A stretch of DNA of 64,000 bases from Labia minor (taxonomy: Eukaryota > Arthropoda > Insecta > Dermaptera > Spongiphoridae), in NCBI GenBank assembly GCA_963082975.1, contig OY720345.1, positions 13,666,491 through 13,730,490 of the forward strand, written 5' to 3'. The notes under the pieces are model-generated. The model worked only from the letters and a program-made list of their open reading frames with translations, did no database searches and was not told where the DNA came from. The position numbers and the translations under genes were made by a program. Below, in pieces: positions 1 to 11,150 of this stretch (the first letter of the stretch is position 1; each line of letters starts with the position of its first letter).

Positions 1-166
1 TTTTTTTTTAGAACCATATTGAAAAAAATTGAAAAAAGTCGAAAATGTTTAAGAGCCTGATCGCAAAAACATTTTACCTTGTTTTTCCATACATATAAAG
101 TAAATAAGTACTTTTTCTTAATTTGAAATTTACATCTCCCCGCGGCACAGTGGTTGAGAATCACTG
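1..166 (+). mobile_element. hAT-like MITE, family D, copy 1 (cut by window start)
   Basis: This is the right half of a short non-autonomous hAT-like element. It ends in GGTTGAGAATCACTG, and the body matches the copy at 17758-18015 (AGAACCA.ATTGAAAAAA, then AAATGTTTAAGAGCCT). The left end lies outside the window, so the target duplication cannot be checked. Confidence 0.7.
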
Positions 167-841
167 TGTTATGGTAAGCTACCATGTATATAAATTCTTT
201 GTATTATACGTTTTTTTATGTATGTTAGTTTAATATTTTCTGCTTTATTTAATAATTAAATAATTTCTGCTTCTGCAATTATTAATTAAAAAATAATTAA
301 GGTTATACGAAAGATATTAATTAATATATAAATAAATCAAAATTTAAAGATAAATATTTAAATGAAAATAAGAATAAAATTTTTTACATAATATTTGATC
401 GACTTATTTAATAATATTTATAAGTATATTTTGTAAAATTAATTTTAGGCATATAATAGGAATCATATTAGAAGAAAAATCCCAACTCACTTATATTTTA
501 TATTTTTTTTACTATCTTTCTCTCAGTTCAGATCTTTATTAAAATAAAATAAAAAGATGTGCAACAAAAATAATAATAATAATAATAATAAAAAACTATA
601 TAATATATCTTGACTCTATGCATTTCGACACGATTCGTGTGGTCACCTATAAACTCTAGGTCATAAACAAACACCAGTTTCAATGAGGCGTGGAAAAAGA
701 TTTTCAAGAAAATTTCCATTTATGATATTTAAATGCATTAGATACAAATCATATGCGATTTCATCCTCCTTTAGATATAATTAGCCATCAAATTAAATAA
801 AATAAAAAAAATACGAAGAATAAAGAATATAATAGTATTAA

Positions 842-872
<31 letters not shown>

Positions 873-1265
873 TCCTGCCATATCAAATCAAATCATCAAA
901 ATAATGATCTTTTTACTCAAAAATTTACTCATTGAATATATAAAATGAAAAATTACTTTTTTATGATTCCATTTAAATTACTTTTTTATGGTTAAAATAA
1001 ATTAATTGATATTATATAGTTATATTATTATATCATATATAATTCAACATTTTATAAATATAATAGTTCATATTTATATTTATTCAGTAGATTATATTAA
1101 ATTTAATTTCCATCTCTCTGAATATTCTATTTCAGTAGGATTTGGTCAACAATTTTGAGGATATTTTAATATTAAATCTAATGTTAAAAAATATTTGGGA
1201 TAGTTTCAAAATAAAGTTTTTCAAAGACTTCAATCTATAATTTTTACTATTGATTAAATTCACAA
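167..1265. other. AT-rich intergenic DNA with TAA microsatellites
   Basis: No gene-like signal is visible. It contains (TAA)n runs at about 570-591 and 842-871. The open frames here are short and of low complexity. Confidence 0.6.
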
Positions 1266-1886
1266 TTTTTTTACTATCTCGCGAAAGATAGTATTGCGAT
1301 CACGAATATTTTCAATGTCGAGATTTTGATGTTTTTATACGTTTTGAAGGTTCCTGAATCATTTTCACTAACAATAAGGTTGAGAAAAATATCTGTCTGT
1401 CTTTCTCTCTCTCTTTCTCTATGTGTGTGTAGACAAAATTACTCAAAAACGATTTGAGCTAGAATAATCAAATTTGGTATACGTGAATTATTCAAAGTTT
1501 TCTATCAACTTTTGAGAAATGTAGCTCAAACGGAAGTGGGTCATTACCTACCACGTTTTGTTTTTTTTATCCTCTAAATTGACCGTAAAAATAAAGATAT
1601 AGGTTTGATAGTTTTTCACGTGATTATAAATTGTATAAAACTGCTATTGGTATAGAATTTCAGCTTGATTGAATCGCTGAAAGTACCGGCAATAATTTTT
1701 TAACACGAATGCCAATCACGCACCAGGACGTGACGTGGTGCCATCAACGAAGAGCCCAACACGCACTGGTTTAAGAAGTATATTTATTAATTTATAATTT
1801 ATTTAATTAAATTTAATTTAAATATATTATATGTGTTAATTAATCCAATTCAAATTTGCGAGATAGTCGAGTGGAGACACTCCAGA
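1266..1886 (+). mobile_element. Helentron-like non-autonomous element, family A, copy A1
   Basis: Orientation is set so the terminal hairpin is at the 3' end. A T-run is followed by ACTATCTCGC (from 1273), then GATAGTATTGCGATCACGAA. A CT/TG microsatellite lies at about 1395-1430. Next comes the core with GGTTTGAGCTAGAATAATC and AAATTTGGTA (1450-1480). The 3' end carries the inverted repeat GCGAGATAGT (1858-1867) and then the TGGAG/CTCCA hairpin. There is no coding capacity. HINE/DINE-1 elements have this order of parts and are mobilised in trans by a Helentron Rep-Hel protein; no such gene is present here. Confidence 0.82.
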
Positions 1887-1892
1887 ATTGAT

Positions 1893-2344
1893 TTTTATCA
1901 CTTTTTTAACAAACAAAAACATTCTGATTTTTTTTCAAAACAATCATATAAAATATAATGTTGAATTCTGAAACAAATAATTAAACTGATTTTTTTATTA
2001 TTTTTTTTTTAAATCCTATCCTTTAACTTATAATAAAGAAGATTTGGTAAAATTTTAATTTAAAATAGTTATCACACACAAATAAATTCTCATTTGAATG
2101 GTAGGCAATTTATTATAAAATTTTATTTCATAAATTATAATAGATATCTTTGATTAAATTGGTTTAAAGAGTTTTTAAAAATTGATACAATTACTATTAA
2201 TTTTTCCATAATAATAATTATAATAATAATTAATAATAATAATAATACTAAAATAAACTTGGTTTTCTATCACACAATGATTTAAAATTATTTTTTTCTT
2301 CATTTCTATAAGTATATATTAATTATTAAATTATTTAAAAAAAT
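1893..2344. other. AT-rich spacer between A1 and B1
   Basis: Low-complexity A/T sequence with short TAA runs at 2215-2245. No gene or element ends were seen. Confidence 0.6.
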
Positions 2345-2962
2345 AAGTTGACCTGTGGTCAGGTCCGAACCGACCGACGCTTTGAAATAAATTAATTTCC
2401 AGCTACAGAAACAAGTTCAAATAATTTTAATATATCTATTAATGTAATAAAAAAACAGATATGGATAGAACATAAATATTTGTAATTTTATTTTATTTAT
2501 AATATATATGTAAGACCATGCTGTGACGTCATGAATGGATGGATGACGTCATATAATTTTAATTAAGAAAAAACTAATAAGATGATTTTTCTCGAGGATA
2601 AAACCAATACAAAGTGCATGATTCGTGGTGATATGTAAACAATCTCCTCATGTGAAATTTGGTGTGAAAATAACCCTTCCCTTTCTATCGTCGATCGCTA
2701 ATACTACCACTTCCGTTTTTCGGATTTCCACCAAAAGTTGAGCAATTCATCCTACCGATGCATTAAGTAAAAAGTAAATATACCAAATTTCATCAAAATC
2801 CGTTGAGCCGTTCAGGCTGTACACATCTATACGGACGGACGGACAGACATCATGCTAAAAATACTTTTTTCTGGTAAGAAAATGCATGATTCGTGAAGAT
2901 ATGTAAAAAATCTCCACGTGTGAAAACAATACCTCCCTTACTATCGTCAGTCGGTAAAAAAA
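2345..2962 (-). mobile_element. Helentron-like non-autonomous element, family B, copy B1
   Basis: Read on the minus strand, it starts TTTTTTTACCGACTGACG. It has a GTCC/GTCT microsatellite (about 2830-2850), then a core containing GATGAAATTTGGTAT. It ends with the inverted repeat CGTCGGTCGGT followed by the perfect hairpin TGACC-ACA-GGTCA (2349-2361) and ACTTATTT. The layout is the same as family A but the terminal sequences differ. It carries two TGACGTCA octamers at 2524 and 2544. Non-coding. Confidence 0.78.
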
Positions 2963-2989
2963 GAAGAAAAATTGTCAAGTTTATTCGTA

Positions 2990-3365
2990 AGCAATCAAGA
3001 CATGTGTCATCCTTAACATTTACTTAACAACTTTAGCATACACCTAGAATTTTCTCTCTCTCTCTCTCTTCATTTAAGAAGAAAACAAAGTAAACATAAG
3101 AGTGTACAAGAGAGTGAATGAGAAAGAAAGAGAGAGATATGTTAGGTTCGTTAGCGCAAAAAGCCCTTTTGCTCGCACCTCTTAAACTTATATTGAAGTG
3201 GCTTGTCAAGGAAAGATTGGAGACTTGACTTGTGGATGAAAAATACACACTGGATTAATTGCAATGCAATAGACAAGTGGTTTAGAGGAGGCATGGAAAG
3301 GGTGCAAGGGGGGGGGGATAGTGGGGGTAGTATTGCACTCATTCAATTCAATGTAGAATACGTGA
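2990..3365. promoter_or_regulatory. Candidate regulatory island 1 (CT/GA tracts)
   Basis: This stretch is less AT-rich, with a (TC)n run at 3051-3070 and GAGAAAGAAAGAGAGAG at 3119-3136. CCCTTTTGCTCGC (3164-3176) recurs in the island at 16.8-16.9 kb. Other sites are a homeodomain-like GGATTAATTGCAATGCAAT near 3252 and a G-run at 3310-3318. No plausible long ORF is present. The regulatory role is inferred from composition only. Confidence 0.35.
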
Positions 3366-4955
3366 CCCATTTCTAAAAATAAATCACACATAATACACAA
3401 ATGATAATATCTTATAAGACGGTTTAAATATATATATATTTCTATTTTAATTTATGTTTATAGTACATTGTACAAATCCATCTACTGAGCAATGAATTAT
3501 ATTTGTTTTATTAATAAATTAAAAAAAAAATATGATAAGAGAATATATAGGTATATTATTACATTTAGTAAGATATATATATATTTATATATAAAACATA
3601 CGATTTATAAATTGTTTAGTATTAAAAAAAAAAAACAATAATTTTTCTACGTTATAAAAATCTGATAAATTAAATAATTTATAATTATGATTAATTTTAT
3701 TATTAATATATCATACGTATAACTAAAATATAATTATTATTAGGTTCTTTAATCAAAATCAATCAATTTCAAAATATAATAATAATTAAATTAAAATAAA
3801 ATTAAAAATTAAAAATATTGGCCATAAGTAGAAAGTAGAAATCAATAATTAATTTATAAAATTTAATGTTCAAAATTTATTCTATATTAATTGATTATTT
3901 ACAATTTCATTATTTAGTAATATTTGTTATTTTAGTAATATTTAAATTTTTGAAATCCATCTTACATAGGAAAGAAAAATTTACAATAAAATTGTTACTA
4001 TTCTTCTTAAAATAATATTTAAATGCTTCTATTAAAGAATTTTAAATTATTTTTTTAGAATTTTTATTTATAAATTATTTATAGAAATATATTTATTGTT
4101 ATCCAAAAAATTGAAATTAATTAAATTTTCTTCAAAAAAAAGATGCCATCAACTTACATAGAGGCATATTTGCTGGGGCACAGCCAGGTTAACAATAAAT
4201 TGAATCTAATCCGATCCTTTGTAGAATAGTGTAGAAATACTTTTCGGGTGAATTATTAAAATGAAAAATAATTTTCACTATACAAAAAAAACAAAAAAAA
4301 AACTAATGTATTCCGCTTAAATATGATTAATATTGATATATTAGTATGAAAATAAATAAATGAGTATAAAATTTGATTAAATTCACAACTTTTGGTATTT
4401 GCCACGAATATGGGGATATTTCATAGATACTCTTAAGCTCGGGGAGTAGAAAAATAAGGTAAATTAAAATTTTTCAATTTATTGCAATTCAATTGTGTTA
4501 TTTTATTACTTTAATTAATTTAATTTAAAAAAAAAATCGTCAATTAATAAAGATATAATGATAATAATATAATGAATAAATTAAAATGATTAAAGTAAAA
4601 AGAATTAAATTTGCCAATAAGAATTTATTTTTTAAGAATCTTATAAATTTTTTTTTTTGTTGAATAAAAAATTCGATAAATTTTACTGATTTGATGAAAT
4701 TGAAATTATTTATTATATATTTAAATTAAGAAAAAAACACAATTAAAATTTCTTGTTTTTTTTTCGAAAAAGTAAGATCGATGAATTTATTCTTAATTAA
4801 AAGAACCTTCCAAAAATGTAAGAATTTTTCGAAGCACTTAATAGTTTAGAAATATTCATTTAATAATATAAATATAATTATTGTTTGTATAATAAGATTA
4901 AGATAGATAGATAATTTTATTTTCAGTTGGTCAACGGAATTTGATATTTATCGCT
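3366..4955. other. AT-rich intergenic DNA
   Basis: Nothing recognisable apart from A/T runs and short TA repeats near 3430 and 3575. A small non-AT patch at 4145-4215 (GCTGGGGCACAGCCAGG) could not be assigned. Confidence 0.6.
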
Positions 4956-5230
4956 AAAGGGAATGTCTATTGAATAAATCGACCCCGATCGAATCTCATT
5001 TCGAGGTACCATCTGACACCTGTCGTCTTGAGGTGGCTGCCTCCTTCTCTGACCACAGATGTTACCTCGCTACGCAATCGAAAAGGTGGAGGAAGGGAAG
5101 AGGGGATGGAAGGAGGAGGAAAAAGGAGAGGGGTCTATCATTAACAACCCTGCCGACTAATTTGACCCTTTATTGTAATTGGACTCTAATTGTACACCCG
5201 GCACCCCCCCCCCACCCCTCCCTTCTCCTT
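4956..5230. promoter_or_regulatory. Candidate regulatory island 2
   Basis: Complex, non-AT-rich sequence stands out sharply from its flanks. It contains CTGACACCTGTC (Meis/TGIF half site plus a CACCTG E-box), CTGACCACAG (Runt-like), and GTAATTGG and CTAATTG homeodomain-like cores, then a C-run at 5205-5220. A 94-codon open frame crosses it but resembles no protein I know and ends in the C-tract. I treat it as non-coding. Confidence 0.35.
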
Positions 5231-5347
5231 ACAAGCATATTTAATTATCATTAGAAAAGACCAAAGACAAGTTTTCAACGATACCGAAACATATAAATAT
5301 ATAAAAAGAACAAAGATATACTTTTTAATATCATAAATTAAAGATAA

Positions 5348-5961
5348 AAAAATCTGGAGTGTCTCCACTCGGCTATCTCGCAAATTTGAATTGGATTAAA
5401 TAACATATATTAATTTAAATTAAATTAAATTAATTAAATTATAAATTAAAATTAATAAATAATATTTATTAAACCAGCGCATATTTGGCTCTTTGTTGAT
5501 GGCACCACGTCACGTGTTGGCGTGTGAGATTTGCAGTGTTAAAAAATTAATTCTGGTACTTTCAGCAATTCAATCAAGCTGAAATTCTATATATAGCAGT
5601 TTTATACAATGTTTAATCATGTGAAAAATTATCAAACATATATCTTTATTTTTACGATCACTTTAGAAGAAAAAAAATCAAAACATTGTAGGTAATGACC
5701 CTCTTCCGGTTGAGCTACATTTCTCAAAAGTTGATAGAAAACTACGAATTTTGAATAATGCCCATGTGCTAAATTTCATCATTCTAGCTCAAACCGTTTT
5801 TCCGTAATCTTGGTCATATACATACACATACACACACACAGACATTTTTCTCAACCTTAGTGAAAATGATTCAGGAACCATCAAAACGTATAAAAACATC
5901 AAAATCTCAACATCGAAAATTTTCGTGATCGCAATACTATCTCTGGCGAGATAGTAAAAAA
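5348..5961 (-). mobile_element. Family A element, copy A2
   Basis: The hairpin end CTGGAGTGTCTCCACTCG is at 5354, followed by GCTATCTCGCAAATTTG. The far end is ACTATCTCTGGCGAGATAGT (5936-5955) plus an A-run. The internal microsatellite is (CA)n at 5820-5842. It contains the E-box CACGTG at 5511. It looks complete at both ends. Confidence 0.85.
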
Positions 5962-6169
5962 TATGTATTTCTAGATTTGATTTTATTTTTTTTTTAATTA
6001 CATAAAAATATTTTTAAAATTTTTAAAATATATTGATTGATTTTTTGATTAATAAACTAATTTTTTTTTCTTATATTGGTTTCGAAACTTTATTAACAAC
6101 AAATCAATTAAATTGTCTAGAATTAAATTTGTATTGTTTATGTCTATGTTGATGTCTAATTTGACATTT

Positions 6170-6440
6170 CGGAAAGTTTATTGTTAAAAGGGGATGAAAG
6201 AGAACGGGGGAGGGCAAAGGAGACGATCGAAGGGCATTCCAAAGGGGTGGGAGTGTGATACTGTAAGGTCCGGCCAAAAGCATTCGTTCGTTTAATGGCC
6301 TGTGTCGAAATTGAATAGGCACCAAACCAATAGTGAGAGTTCAAATACTCTGCATAGTACTTGTTCGTTACTGACCTAATCCCCTACCATCCCCTCCACC
6401 CCCCTTCTCTCTTCATTTGCAATCAAATGCACATTTTCGA
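6170..6440. promoter_or_regulatory. Candidate regulatory island 3
   Basis: A purine-rich, less AT-rich block. It contains GGCATTCCAAAG (TEAD-like), TTTAATGGCC (posterior-Hox-like), ACCAAACCAATAG (CCAAT) and a C-rich run at 6385-6410. The two overlapping minus-strand frames (about 60-73 codons) have no recognisable domain. Confidence 0.3.
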
Positions 6441-7230
6441 AATGATAATACTTTATCCCATCTCCCTTGGGAAATTATTTGATTTTATTGAAAGACAAAA
6501 TATAATTATAAAACGAAATTGGAATTTACAATCAATATTTTTATTTTCATTTATTTATATATCCTAGAATGTAAATGGTCGACTAGTATTCAAACTTTAT
6601 GAATATATAGAAATAAATATTATATTTTCAATTTGAAATTTTGAATTTTAGTTTTGATTCTTTTTTATATCCCCTGGGACTTAAAATATTATTTTCATCT
6701 ATTAGATCAATAATAATAATAATAATAATAAATTTACATTTAAAAATAGTTACATTAATAGAAACGACAGTGAATGAACTATTATTTTACACTTTTTCAC
6801 AGCATTCTTATCATTTAAGATAGTGAAAGGATCTCACAAATCTTAGCTATATTTTATAAAAGTATATATTAATAATACTAATAATAATAAATACAATCTT
6901 ATCGGTTCAATTAAATTGATTTTATTATTTTATTTTTTATTTGATTTTATATATTTTTTTGTTTTTGTTTTTGACTTATAAATCAAATTTTTAAGAAATA
7001 AGAGATCCAGAGATTTAAATAAAAATTTTGAATTCGAACGAAAATTTACAGAGATCTGCAATAAAATATATATTTATTCTATCATGCATTTATTATACTA
7101 ATTTCAATTAATCTTTTAAATTTCTTTGAAATATGCACCATTACTAATTGTCTTTTCATCATAAATTAACTTTTTTCTTATTTTTTTCTATATTCCCCAT
7201 CTTAATGACTTAGTTGTAAGTTGTAAAGAA
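6441..7230. other. AT-rich intergenic DNA
   Basis: No gene seen. It holds (TAA)n at 6709-6731 and long A/T runs. Confidence 0.6.
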
Positions 7231-7686
7231 AATAAGCTGGAGTGTCTCCACTCGACTATCTCGCAATTTGAATTGGATTAAATAACATAATATATTATAT
7301 TTAAATTAAATTTAATTAATTATAAATTATAAATAATAAATATTAAACCAGCGCATGTTTGGTTTTTTATTGATGGCACCATGGCACGTGTTGGCGCGTG
7401 AGATTTGCAGTGTTAAAAAATTAATTCTGGTACTTTCAGCGATTCAATCAAGTTGAAAATCTATATAAAGCAGTTTTATACAATTTTTAATCATATGAAA
7501 AACTAACAAACATATCTTTATTTTTACGGTCACTTTAGAGGAAAAAGAATCAAAACGTTGTAGGTAATGACCCTCTTCCGGTTGAGCTACATTTCTCAAA
7601 AGTTGATAGAAAACTATGAATTTTGAATAATGTCCATGTACCAAATTTCATCATTCTAGCTCAAACCGTTTTTGCGTAATCTTGCC

Positions 7687-7726
<40 letters not shown>

Positions 7727-7842
7727 TTTTTCTCAACCTTAGTGAAAATGATTCAGGAACCTTCAAAACGTATAAAAACATCAAAATCTCAACATCGAAA
7801 ATTTTCGTGATCGCAATACTATCTCTGGCGAGATAGTAAAAA
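7231..7842 (-). mobile_element. Family A element, copy A3
   Basis: The 3' hairpin end is AATAAGCTGGAGTGTCTCC (from 7231), then ACTATCTCGCAA. The 5' end (minus strand) is at ACTATCTC..GAGATAGT (7819-7838) plus an A-run. The central (AC)n tract at 7689-7722 is the longest CA tract of the family here. It keeps CACGTG at 7385. It is very close in sequence to A2 and A8, which suggests fairly recent spread. Confidence 0.85.
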
Positions 7843-9149
7843 TAATAATGTATGAATTTGTTAACAAAATATTAATAAATATACACATATTTACAATCAA
7901 TAAACTAATATAAACATCCAATATACGTATTTATGAAGATCTGTGTTATGTATTACTAATATATAATACATGTGTGTGTAGTCAATGACTATTTTTCAAT
8001 ATTATACATTTATATAAATATGATAACATTGTTGTAATTGTTATAAAATAAATAGGATTGTTTATATCTTCCATTACGATTGAATGTATTTTATTTCTTT
8101 TGTGACAACCCTTAAAATTTCTCTCTATTCTAACAGTTTTGAATAATTATTAATTAAATTAATACATAAATATTCTATTTTCAAATAATTATTAATAATT
8201 ATTATTAATAATTAACAAGAATAAATAAAATAATTAAATTACTTACCAAAATTCACATAGTGCATATATTTGGTGTCATTCCTTATTCACTATCCAATGT
8301 AAACTAACTAAAAAAATTATTTCCTTTTATTTATTAATTTATTTATTTATTTGTATTCTTGGAAGGTATTGGTTTAGTTCAAAAGAAAAAAAAATATTTT
8401 TGCTATCCTAATTGTTCTTTAGTTTTTTACTTATAAATATATTTTTTTATAAATATGCTCATTTTATCTTAGATATATAAATATATACATTAAAAAATAA
8501 ATTATTAATACCATCAGTAAATAATTTCAAAAGAATTCAATTAATATTATTGATATTTTAATTTATCTATTATATTATATTCATAAATCCTACCAGAATT
8601 ATATCAATTTTTAATACATGGATTTAATTGCAATTTAATTATAATAACTATTAAATTATAAATAAAGAAAAAGTAAAGGAAATGTTAAAAATATAAACTA
8701 AATTATTAATTTTTTTTTTATAAATAATATGTAGAATATATAAATATTATTTAAATATAAAAAAAATAATTTCAATGATCGATCACAAATCGATTATATT
8801 TTGGCTATTTCATTTGTTACGCTACTGACTTTTTTAGTAAATGTAAAATGAATATATATATTTATGGTATAAATAAATATTTTGGGTAAAATAGTTGATT
8901 TTTTTTTTTTAAATATTTAGTTGTTATATTATAGAAATTAATTATATTGTAAGAATTTTGAATTATAAATAATGATATAAAAAATGATTCTGAATGATAA
9001 TATAATTAATTGTATTATATTGAATTTTAGAGAGAAATTGAATAGAAAACAAAAATTAAACTGATTTATAATAACAAACTTAAATTAATATCTTGAAATC
9101 AATTAAATATTATCATTTTAATTAATAATAGAAAATTAGAAATAGAAAA
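7843..9149. other. AT-rich intergenic DNA
   Basis: Only A/T-rich low-complexity sequence. No element ends or gene-like signals were found. Confidence 0.6.
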
Positions 9150-9781
9150 AATAAGTTGACCTGTGGCCAGGTCCGAACCGACCGACGGTTTGAAATAAAT
9201 TAATTTCTAGCTACAGAAACAATTTCAAATAATTTTCATATATCTATTAATGTAATAAAAAACAGATATGGATACATAAATAATAAATATAAACATTTTT
9301 AATTTTATTTTATTTATAATATATATGCAAGACCAGGCTGTGACGTCATGAATGGCTGGATGACGTCATATAATTTTAAATCAAGAAAAAACTAATAAAT
9401 ATGATTTTTCTCGGTGATAAAACCAATACAAAGTGTATGATTCGTGGTGATATATAAAAAAATCTCCTTTGGTGTGAAAATAACCCTTTCCTTCCTTCGT
9501 CGATCGCTAATACTACCACTTCCGGTTTCCGGAATTGCACCAAAAGTTGATCAATTCATCCCACTGATGCATTAAGTAAATATACCAAATTTCATCAAAA
9601 TCGGTTGAGCGGTTCAGGCTGTACACATCTATACGGACAGACAGACGGACGGACAGACATCATGCTAAAAATACTTTTTTCTGTTTAGAAAATGCATGAT
9701 TCGTGGAGATATGTAAAAATCCCCACATGTGAAATTTGGTGTGAAAACAATACCTCCCTTACTATCGTCGGTCGGTAAAAA
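9150..9781 (-). mobile_element. Family B element, copy B2
   Basis: Same orientation and layout as B1. The hairpin TGACCTGTGGCCA is at 9157-9169 with one mismatch. The inverted repeats are ACCGACCGACG (left) and CGTCGGTCGGT (right), an exact pair. The GACA/GACG microsatellite is at about 9635-9660. Two TGACGTCA octamers lie at 9341 and 9361, 20 bp apart as in B1. Non-coding. Confidence 0.8.
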
Positions 9782-10208
9782 TTGACCTCAATGAAAATAT
9801 TATTTATTAATTTTTTGAAATTAAAAATATCAAAAGAAAAGTTCGGTTAAACAATCATTTAAACTAATAATAATTTATTAACACAGTAATGAAAAGATCA
9901 AAATTGGGAAAATCTTTCTAATTAATAATTTCTCAGTAACATTTATTTATAAACTAGCAAATTAAATGGAAAATCGTTTTTTAATTACAATGTGAATGCG
10001 GAAAAAATTGATTTATCTCGTGGTAATGTAAAAAGGGTGAAATGCCAAAATCTACTACCAGTAACATTTGAAATTCTAAATAACTTAAAATAAGTGAAGA
10101 ACTTTCACCAATTTTATTTAATCTAGTTTTAAAAAATTCATTAATTCTTAATGATTTATTAATTAATGAATAATAAAATTAAAAAGGATACATGATCATA
10201 TAACGTCG
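9782..10208. other. AT-rich spacer
   Basis: No gene or recognisable repeat was seen between B2 and the hAT element. Confidence 0.55.
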
Positions 10209-10216
10209 TTCTAATG

Positions 10217-11150
10217 CAGGGGTCGGCAACCTTTTTCGGATGGCGGGCCATTTTCAAAATAATTTTTTTTATGCGGGCCGCACATACAACTGTAACTTAC
10301 ATAGTGCTTATATATCATATACAAGTCTAAATATTATTAAAAGATTATAGAAAAAAGTACTTTTTATTGACAACATTTTACAATTCTTAAAAAAAAAAAT
10401 ACGATTCCAATTACATACTTATAAATCTAATTAAATAATATAATAATGAAATAAATATTATAATAAAAAAACAAGAATGTTAGAAAACAAAAATAATACA
10501 GTTTGTAACAGGAAAAAAGAAAATACAATTTCAATTACAAAAATACATTATTATGTGAATAAAAAATATCTTTCATTTTATTCATTCATTAAGGTTCAAT
10601 GCGATGTTTGTTCTTGAATATTGTTGGATAATCCATTTACGTCCGATTGTGTTTGGGATCCTGAGACCCTCAACAAGTTTTGTAAATTTGTACTTCTGTT
10701 CGTATACATCAGGGATGGGCAAACTTTTTTAGGATGCGGTCTACTTCTAATTTTTTTACAATAAGTCGGTCCACCAGATATTTATTAAAATAATAATAAT
10801 AAACAATGGTATAAATGTACATAGGTAACTAAAAAAATAGAATAAGAAAGGAACTTAGGTATATATTTTCAAACAAAATTTAAAGATTATTAAAGTATAA
10901 AAATATCAAGTTCATAAGAAATATTGATTCGAATTATTATTTAAGATAAAGTCATGTGAAATTGTCCGCATTAGAAGATTTACACTGGATATCCTCTGCT
11001 AATTTAGTAAATCTTGGTGTATAATTACTAACTGCCAGTCTTGTACTGCATTCGAGGTGATTGTCTGTAAGACGGGAGCGATATTTTGATTTAATTATAT
11101 TCATCGTAGAAAATGCAGATTCACATAGGGCCGCAGGTTGCCGACCCCTG
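10217..11150. mobile_element. Composite hAT element with 8 bp target duplication
   Basis: The left end is CAGGGGTCGGCAACC and the right end GGTTGCCGACCCCTG, a 15 bp perfect terminal inverted repeat. It is flanked by the direct repeat TTCTAATG (10209-10216 and 11151-11158), the 8 bp duplication typical of hAT. A second hAT left end, CAGGGATGGGCAAACTTT, starts at 10710 inside it and leads into hAT transposase coding sequence. The whole therefore looks like one hAT that captured or was invaded by a truncated second one. The outer part at about 10580-10680 also reads like degraded coding DNA on the minus strand. Confidence 0.85.
10952..11134 (-). pseudogene. hAT transposase C-terminal fragment
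   Basis: The minus-strand reading frame encodes about 60 residues ending at a stop at 10952. It includes CESAFSTMNIIKSKYRSRL, then LTDNHLE and LAVSNYTPRFTKL. This is the conserved end of the hAT C-terminal dimerisation domain, where the (S/T)xMNxIK(S/T)xxRxRL block is diagnostic. Everything upstream (the BED zinc finger, the RNase-H-like catalytic core) is missing: the frame runs directly into the outer element's terminal repeat at about 11130. The fragment belongs to the nested element whose terminal repeat is at 10710, which puts the 3' untranslated part at 10710-10951. It cannot encode an active enzyme. Confidence 0.75.

Noticed and set aside
570..871. CRISPR-like or satellite arrays sought among short tandem repeats
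   Set aside because: Only simple microsatellites were found; there are no spaced identical repeats with unique spacers.
2349..2361. Hairpin considered as a transcription terminator
   Set aside because: It recurs at the end of both family B copies beside the inverted repeat, so it is an element terminus.
5354..5961. Family A considered as TIR-type MITEs
   Set aside because: The inverted repeats are internal on one side (extra hairpin beyond GCGAGATAGT), and no consistent target duplication is seen across copies.
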